Of a stretch of 64,000 bases of DNA, positions 60,065-64,000 are shown piece by piece. A program made the translations under genes and the position numbers. The stretch's first letter is position 1; every line of letters begins with the position of its first letter. Under the pieces are notes generated by a model. The model had not been told where the DNA came from. It saw only the letters and a program-made list of their open reading frames with translations, and ran no database searches. This stretch comes from Elusimicrobiales bacterium (lineage in GTDB: Bacteria > Elusimicrobiota > Elusimicrobia > Elusimicrobiales > UBA9959), in the NCBI GenBank assembly GCA_028688015.1, contig JAQTZB010000001.1, forward strand, positions 661,663-725,662, written 5' to 3'.

Positions 60065-61650
60065 CCGGCCTCTCCGTAAAGAACATTTCAAAGGCCTACC
60101 GGGTCGAGCTGCCCCGCGAGGACGCCCTCTCGGTACTGATGCGCTTTTTCAGCGGCCGTTCACCCTCGCGCCCTTTCAGCGCGCTCGACGGTATTTCCTT
60201 CGAGCTGAAGCCCGGCACGGCGCTGGCGCTTTGCGGCCGCAACGGCTCCGGCAAGACCACTCTGCTCAAGATCCTCGCCGGCATCACCGAACCGTCCGGC
60301 GGCAGCTGCAGCTATCCGGGCAAGACCGCCTGCCTGCTGGGCTTCGCTTCCATCCTCCAGGACCGGCTGAGCGTCAAGGAGAATGCCCGGCTCTGCGCCG
60401 TCTTCTTCGGCCTGCCAGGCGCTCCCGCCGAGAACGCCGAGCGGGTGATGGCCGCGGCCGGCCTGGCCCACCTGCGCAACGCCCGCGCCGGCGAACTGTC
60501 GGCCGGCATGAAACTGCGCCTGCCGTTCATGGCCGCCCTGGCCTCAGGCGCCGGGCTGTTCCTGATCGACGAGACCCTGGCCGTGGGCGACGCCGGCTTC
60601 AGGGAGCTCTGCCTCTCCAGGCTGAAAGAGCTGCAGCGGGCCGGCGCGATCCTGGTCTTCGCCACCCACGACCACGCGCTCGCGCGCGGCTTCGCCGACC
60701 TGGCGCTCGTGCTCGAAAACGGCCGGCAGGCCTATCTGGGACCCGCCGCCGGGCTGCCGAGCCCCGGCGCAGCGGAGCCGCCCGGCGCGGCTTTCCGCCG
60801 CGGCCTGGAACGGTACTCTTTACTATACGGGAAGCTTAAGGCCGCTGGCTTCAGGCTGGGGGAGGCGCTGCCCGCCTCCGACGAGCAGCTGTTGCTGGTC
60901 CATACACCCGGCTGGCTGGCGCGCCTGAAAGCTGCCGATCTCACCCCCGCGGAAGAAGAGGCGCTGGCGCTGCCTTACTCGAAGCAGATCTTTCCCCTGG
61001 CCTGGCGCATGGCCGGCGGCACCCTGACCGCGGCCCGCGCCGCCCTGGCTTCCGGCCTCGGAGTTTTCGCCCCGGGCGGAGGCCACCACGCCTTCCCCGA
61101 CCGCGGCGAAGGCTTTTGCCCGGTTAACGACATCGCCATCGCGGCCAAGGTCCTGCTGAAAGAGGGCCTGGTCGGAAGTCCGGCCGTTATCGACCTCGAC
61201 GCCCACCAGGGCAACGGCACCGCCTTCATATTCTCCGGCGGGGAGGCAAAAACCTTCTCCGCCCACCGGGCCGGCGGTTACCCCCCGCAGCGGGTGCGCT
61301 CCGCGATGGACCTGGACCTGCCCGACGGGGCGGATGACGCCGTCTACCTGGCGGCGGTGAAGAAGGGGCTGAAAGATTTCCTGGAGCTGGCCAAGCCGGA
61401 CTTCGTGTTCGCGCTCTGCACGGCCGACGCCTGGGAGCAGGACCCGCTGGGCGGGCTCCGCGTTTCGGCCGCCGGGCTTAAAGAGAGGGACGCCTTCCTC
61501 TTCGCCCTGCTGGCGCAAAAGAAGATCCCCGCCTGCTTGCTGCTGGGCGGGGCTTACGGCGAGCCGGTCGGGGCGGCCCAGATCAATTTCAATACCATCG
61601 AGGCCGCGGCCGCGGCCTTTCCGTCATTCGACAAGATCGTAAGCGTATAG
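60061..61650 (+). CDS. ABC ATPase (Wzt-like) fused to histone-deacetylase-superfamily domain
   Basis: A 529-residue two-domain protein. The ATPase (1-240) has Walker A G59-T66 (GRNGSGKT), Q100, signature LSAGM 146-150, Walker B ending D170-E171 in LIDETLAVGD and H203, all typical of Wzt-like O-antigen/capsule ATPases. Residues about 248-529 form an arginase/deacetylase-superfamily domain (AcuC/HDAC type): LLVHTPGWLARLKA, GGGHHAFPDRGEGFC with dyad H342/H343, DLDAHQGNG with zinc ligands D380/H382, third ligand D456 (TADAWEQDPLGGL) and the catalytic Tyr499 (GGAYG). The first strand of the usual HDAC fold seems missing. Normal Wzt proteins carry a sugar-binding domain at this place. It probably deacylates a cytoplasmic glycan or carrier; this is inference. 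Confidence 0.88.
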   Translation: MTGLSVKNISKAYRVELPREDALSVLMRFFSGRSPSRPFSALDGISFELKPGTALALCGRNGSGKTTLLKILAGITEPSGGSCSYPGKTACLLGFASILQDRLSVKENARLCAVFFGLPGAPAENAERVMAAAGLAHLRNARAGELSAGMKLRLPFMAALASGAGLFLIDETLAVGDAGFRELCLSRLKELQRAGAILVFATHDHALARGFADLALVLENGRQAYLGPAAGLPSPGAAEPPGAAFRRGLERYSLLYGKLKAAGFRLGEALPASDEQLLLVHTPGWLARLKAADLTPAEEEALALPYSKQIFPLAWRMAGGTLTAARAALASGLGVFAPGGGHHAFPDRGEGFCPVNDIAIAAKVLLKEGLVGSPAVIDLDAHQGNGTAFIFSGGEAKTFSAHRAGGYPPQRVRSAMDLDLPDGADDAVYLAAVKKGLKDFLELAKPDFVFALCTADAWEQDPLGGLRVSAAGLKERDAFLFALLAQKKIPACLLLGGAYGEPVGAAQINFNTIEAAAAAFPSFDKIVSV

Positions 61651-62457
61651 CCTGTAGACCAGCGCCCGGGAGGCGAAGGCCGGGGCCATAAAGGCCTCCG
61701 TGCCCGAGCCGCTCTTGAGCGCCAGGCGGCCGGCCCAATAAGCCGCCGTCGGGGCGGTCAAGTCCGCCTTTGCGGCCAGGCGCCAGCCCGTACCCGCGCA
61801 GGCGCGCAGGTATTCGGCCTCCGGATGGATAGCCGTAACGTAGGCTTTGTCAGCGAGGACCGCATAACGGCGCCCGGCGGCGTGGTCAGCGTTGCGGACC
61901 CAGGCGATGATCACCAGCCTGGCGCCGGGCTTGGCCGCGCGCGCCGTCTCTGAGAAGAAAACTTTCATGGCCGGCACGTGCTCGGTGGACTCGCAGGCCC
62001 AGACAAGGTCGAAGGTCTTGGGGCGGAAGGGCAGCGCCAGCATGGAAGCCCTGCGAAAAACAACCCGCCCACCCACGCCGGCCGCCCTGGCCGCGGCCCG
62101 CGCCGCGGCGGCCTGGTAGGCGGACAGCGTCACGCCCCGTATCGCCAGGGCCGGGTATTTTTTTGCCAGCAGCAGGCTTGAGCCGCCGCGACCGCACCCG
62201 GCATCCAGCAGGCGGGCGCCCGCGCGGGGGCGGCCCAGGTATTTAAAACCGAATTTAGAGAGCGCCGTCTCCGAGGCGTGGACGGCCAGGTCCGCAGCGG
62301 CGCCGCCCTTCTTTATGCGGCGCAGGTAGGCGGCCCGGTCGAAGACCAGCCCGTTATGGTGGTGGATGACCCCGTCGGCGGCGAGGCGCCAGTTGAAATC
62401 CCTGCGCTTGGAGTCATAAAGCGCGGCCACGCGGCCCAGCCAGGCGGAGGTCTTCAC
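61624..62457 (-). CDS. Class I SAM-dependent methyltransferase
   Basis: A 277-residue methyltransferase with motif I LLDAGCGRGGSS (residues 83-94), motif II-like RRASMLALPF and post-motif AKPGARLVIIAWVRN near 180. Its closest pattern is the UbiE/sterol-tocopherol methyltransferase group (CESTEHVPAMKVFFSETAR near 158). The start is GTG at 62457, overlapping the preceding stop (GTGA). It overlaps the convergent ABC-deacetylase gene by 27 nt at their ends. As the last gene in a run with polyprenyl and furan synthases, it may methylate their product. Confidence 0.87.
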   Translation of the reverse strand: MKTSAWLGRVAALYDSKRRDFNWRLAADGVIHHHNGLVFDRAAYLRRIKKGGAAADLAVHASETALSKFGFKYLGRPRAGARLLDAGCGRGGSSLLLAKKYPALAIRGVTLSAYQAAAARAAARAAGVGGRVVFRRASMLALPFRPKTFDLVWACESTEHVPAMKVFFSETARAAKPGARLVIIAWVRNADHAAGRRYAVLADKAYVTAIHPEAEYLRACAGTGWRLAAKADLTAPTAAYWAGRLALKSGSGTEAFMAPAFASRALVYRLYAYDLVE

Positions 62458-62981
62458 GGTGTCCCCCCGAAAGCAGCGGCAAAGGCCGCGGCCAGGCGGC
62501 CGGCTGAAGCGGCTGGAGAATGCGCGGCGGCGCCCGCCGCCGAAAGGCGCCGCAGCGCCATGGCCGCTGGCAGCCGCGTCATTTCCCCGGCGAAAGCCGC
62601 GTGCCGGCGCAGGGCGTGAGCCGCGGGCAGCCCCTTCCCGGAGAAAAGCATGAACCTGGAATAGTTTCCCAGCGCCATGGCGAAATTGAGAGTCATCGGC
62701 AGGTCCATTCCCGGCAGCGTGGCGCCGCGCCGCGCCCAGGCGAGGGTAATTTCCTGCGAAGCCTGCCAAAGCCGCAGCGAGCAAACCAGCTTTTTGCGCA
62801 GGGCGGCCGGCAGACACGCGGGCAGCGCTCTTTCCGCGGGCACGGGGCGGCGGCAAAGCGCGGCGGCCGGCCTGAAGAAAGCCGGGGAGGAGGCGGGCGC
62901 GTCGCATGAGAAAGGGGCCTGGCCGAGGACGGCCCGGTGCCAGGCCTTCACGTCAGCGGGAGCGGGAAAAAGCGTCTTCAT
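62454..62981 (-). CDS. Unknown Ala-rich protein in the MfnB operon
   Basis: A 175-residue helical protein with many Ala, Arg and Leu residues and no signal peptide, and no family I recognise. Segments LFPAPADVKAWHRAVLGQ and MDLPMTLNFAMALGNYSRFMLFSG stand out as possibly conserved. It overlaps the furan synthase gene by 4 nt and the methyltransferase by 4 nt, so translational coupling points to a shared pathway. The high-GC composition and low complexity of the last third make assignment unsafe. Confidence 0.7.
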   Translation of the reverse strand: MKTLFPAPADVKAWHRAVLGQAPFSCDAPASSPAFFRPAAALCRRPVPAERALPACLPAALRKKLVCSLRLWQASQEITLAWARRGATLPGMDLPMTLNFAMALGNYSRFMLFSGKGLPAAHALRRHAAFAGEMTRLPAAMALRRLSAAGAAAHSPAASAGRLAAAFAAAFGGTP

Positions 62982-63706
62982 TTCCCGCAGGCCTCGCGCA
63001 GGGCGGCCATGCGTTTGGGACAGACCGGGCGGGACCTGTCGCCGCCCAGGCAGACAGCGCCGCGCAGGCCGATGATGTCCGGCCCCAGCGCGCGCAGCCT
63101 TGCCAGGTGCTCCGGTTTTACCGAGCCGGCCAGGGCCGTGCGCAGGCCGGCCCCCCGGGCCAGCCGCATGAAGCGGGCGAGCTCCGCCTGGGTCATGTTC
63201 TCGAAAAGAGTGCGCCCGTCCTTGAGCGCCGTATCCAGCATCACCACGGCGGCGCCGGCCTTCTTAGCCGCGCGCACCAGCGGCCACGGGGCCAGCCCGC
63301 CGAAGCGGCGCCAGTCTGCGTAGCCGGAGATCACGGGCAGCGCGCGAGGCGCGGCCGCCAGCACGCCCTTAACGACGGCCGAGGCCAGGTCGAAGGCCTG
63401 CCGCTCGCCCTTGACGCCGTGCAGGCCGGCCTTGACGTAATCGGCGCCGATGGCCGCGGCGGCGTAGGCGGCCAGTGCCGCCGTGCCCGGTTTATACTCC
63501 AGGTCGCCTATGGCCGCGCTGAACTTGAGTCCGGGGCGGCGGAACCGGGCGATGATGCCGGCGAGCACCCAGGGAAAATTTGCGCCGAGCGAGCCTTCCT
63601 TCACGTTTTTAAGGTCCAGGATATCCGCCCCCGCGCGCGCGACTACCGCCGCCTCGCGGAGATTGACCGGGCTGATCAGCAGTTGAATTTTATTTCGGCC
63701 TGTCAT
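62978..63706 (-). CDS. mfnB: MfnB-type (5-formylfuran-3-yl)methyl phosphate synthase
   Basis: A 242-residue TIM-barrel enzyme of the MfnB/DUF556 family. In methanogens and methylotrophs MfnB condenses two glyceraldehyde 3-phosphate molecules into a furan phosphate for methanofuran. Family hallmarks are LLISPVNLREA at the N-terminus, GADILDLKNVKEGSLGANFPW with the Schiff-base Lys K33, DYVKAG near residue 105 and LDTALKDGRTLFENM near 160 with the second catalytic Lys. The start at 63706 is preferred to a longer in-frame extension since it begins right at the first strand. It overlaps the polyprenyl synthase gene by 17 nt. Whether it serves methanofuran or another furan compound is not known. 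Confidence 0.9.
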   Translation of the reverse strand: MTGRNKIQLLISPVNLREAAVVARAGADILDLKNVKEGSLGANFPWVLAGIIARFRRPGLKFSAAIGDLEYKPGTAALAAYAAAAIGADYVKAGLHGVKGERQAFDLASAVVKGVLAAAPRALPVISGYADWRRFGGLAPWPLVRAAKKAGAAVVMLDTALKDGRTLFENMTQAELARFMRLARGAGLRTALAGSVKPEHLARLRALGPDIIGLRGAVCLGGDRSRPVCPKRMAALREACGK

Positions 63707-64000
63707 ATGCCATGTAGCGGGCCAGTCCCGACAGCACCCGCTTTTGCTTCCCGGGCAGCTGCAGCCGCGAGAGCGCGGCCGCCGCCCGGCGGTAAAAAAC
63801 ACCTATCTTCCGCCTGTTCTCCTCAACCGCGCCGCTGGCGCGGACTATATCTATAACATTTTTCAGACGGGCCGGGGAAATGCGGGGATTCCCCAGCGCG
63901 GCGCCCAGCTCGCGGCGCGCGGCCGGCGCGGCGCGGCGCAGCGCGGCGAGGTAGAGGTAAGTGTAGCGGCCGGCCGTGATGTCGTCGGCCAGCGGTTTCC
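63690..64000 (-). CDS. Polyprenyl diphosphate synthase, C-terminal part (cut by window edge)
   Basis: On the minus strand an open frame runs in from the right edge and ends at 63690, giving the last 102 residues of a trans-isoprenyl diphosphate synthase-like protein. The segment KPLADDITAGRYTYLYLAAL matches the conserved GKxxGDDIxxGKxTxP-type loop after the second Asp-rich motif, and is followed by a helical C-terminus. The two Asp-rich motifs would lie outside the window. It overlaps mfnB by 17 nt, so it is the upstream gene of the same operon. Chain length of the product cannot be judged from this part. Confidence 0.78.
   Translation of the reverse strand, partial: KPLADDITAGRYTYLYLAALRRAAPAARRELGAALGNPRISPARLKNVIDIVRASGAVEENRRKIGVFYRRAAAALSRLQLPGKQKRVLSGLARYMAYDRPK

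Noticed and set aside
62978..63706. Evidence that the organism is a methanogen or methylotroph
   Set aside because: MfnB alone is not enough; the window has no methanopterin, methanofuran-transfer or C1-oxidation genes, and its neighbours are isoprenoid-related.

Overview
This 64 kb window is chromosomal DNA from a GC-rich diderm (LPS-bearing) bacterium. The outer-membrane evidence is strong: genes for Kdo synthesis and transfer, heptose precursor synthesis, the lipid A 4'-kinase, LptA/B/C, PorV-like and other beta-barrel proteins, and lipoproteins. The mixture of housekeeping blocks (yebC-ruvCAB-spoIID-queA-tgt-yajC-secDF), an AmrS radical SAM enzyme and secreted proteins ending in T9SS/FlgD-like sorting domains fits an Elusimicrobiota-type genome. 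That placement is inference from gene content, not a phylogenetic result. I see no phage, insertion sequence, CRISPR array or plasmid function. Genes are very tightly packed, many with 1-16 nt overlaps.

Layout. 1-7.1 kb: tripeptidase pepT (cut by the window edge), a Pit phosphate transporter with its DUF47 partner, a YhiN-like flavoprotein, class II aldolase, a PPC-domain protein, era and a small membrane protein. 7.1-11.3 kb (minus): amrS, a lipid kinase, an unknown anchored protein and two LPP20/FlgT-like lipoproteins. 11.3-17.8 kb (minus): an apparent four-gene operon of a HEAT-repeat protein, a very large secreted metallopeptidase with a C-terminal sorting domain, a PorV/PorQ-family protein and a beta-barrel protein, which looks like a secretion/surface module. 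17.85 kb: tRNA-Arg(TCG). 18-29.4 kb (plus): yebC, ruvCAB, spoIID, queA, tgt, yajC, secDF, an unknown gene and waaA. 29.4-34.3 kb (minus): a 1428-residue repetitive surface protein and a small protein with a sorting domain.

34.4-48.7 kb is a nearly continuous LPS supercluster on the plus strand: a GT9 enzyme with a duplicated N-terminal half, a polysaccharide deacetylase, a DUF4254 protein split over two genes, a second GT9 enzyme, lpxK, a GmhB-like phosphatase, a membrane methyltransferase, a DUF3108 protein, hldA, kdsB, pyrG, kdsA, kdsD, lptC, lptA and lptB. Together these make heptose and Kdo precursors (pyrG supplying CTP for KdsB), finish lipid A and export LPS. 49-52.8 kb (minus): TPR protein, MagIII-like glycosylase, response regulator, gamma carbonic anhydrase and a flippase-like membrane protein. 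52.8-61.7 kb (plus): nadB, uvrA, then a glycan-like cluster (GT4, radical SAM, ABC-2 permease, and an ABC ATPase fused to a histone-deacetylase-like domain). 61.6-64 kb (minus): a polyprenyl diphosphate synthase, an MfnB-type furan synthase, an unknown protein and a methyltransferase.

The most unusual items are the ABC ATPase-deacetylase fusion; two homologous non-coding elements (after queA and after lptB) whose stems show compensatory base changes, with a third multi-hairpin element after tgt; the furan synthase/polyprenyl synthase/methyltransferase operon at the right edge; and a recurring promoter style in which a TATAAT-like box sits only 6-9 nt before the start codon, suggesting leaderless transcripts.
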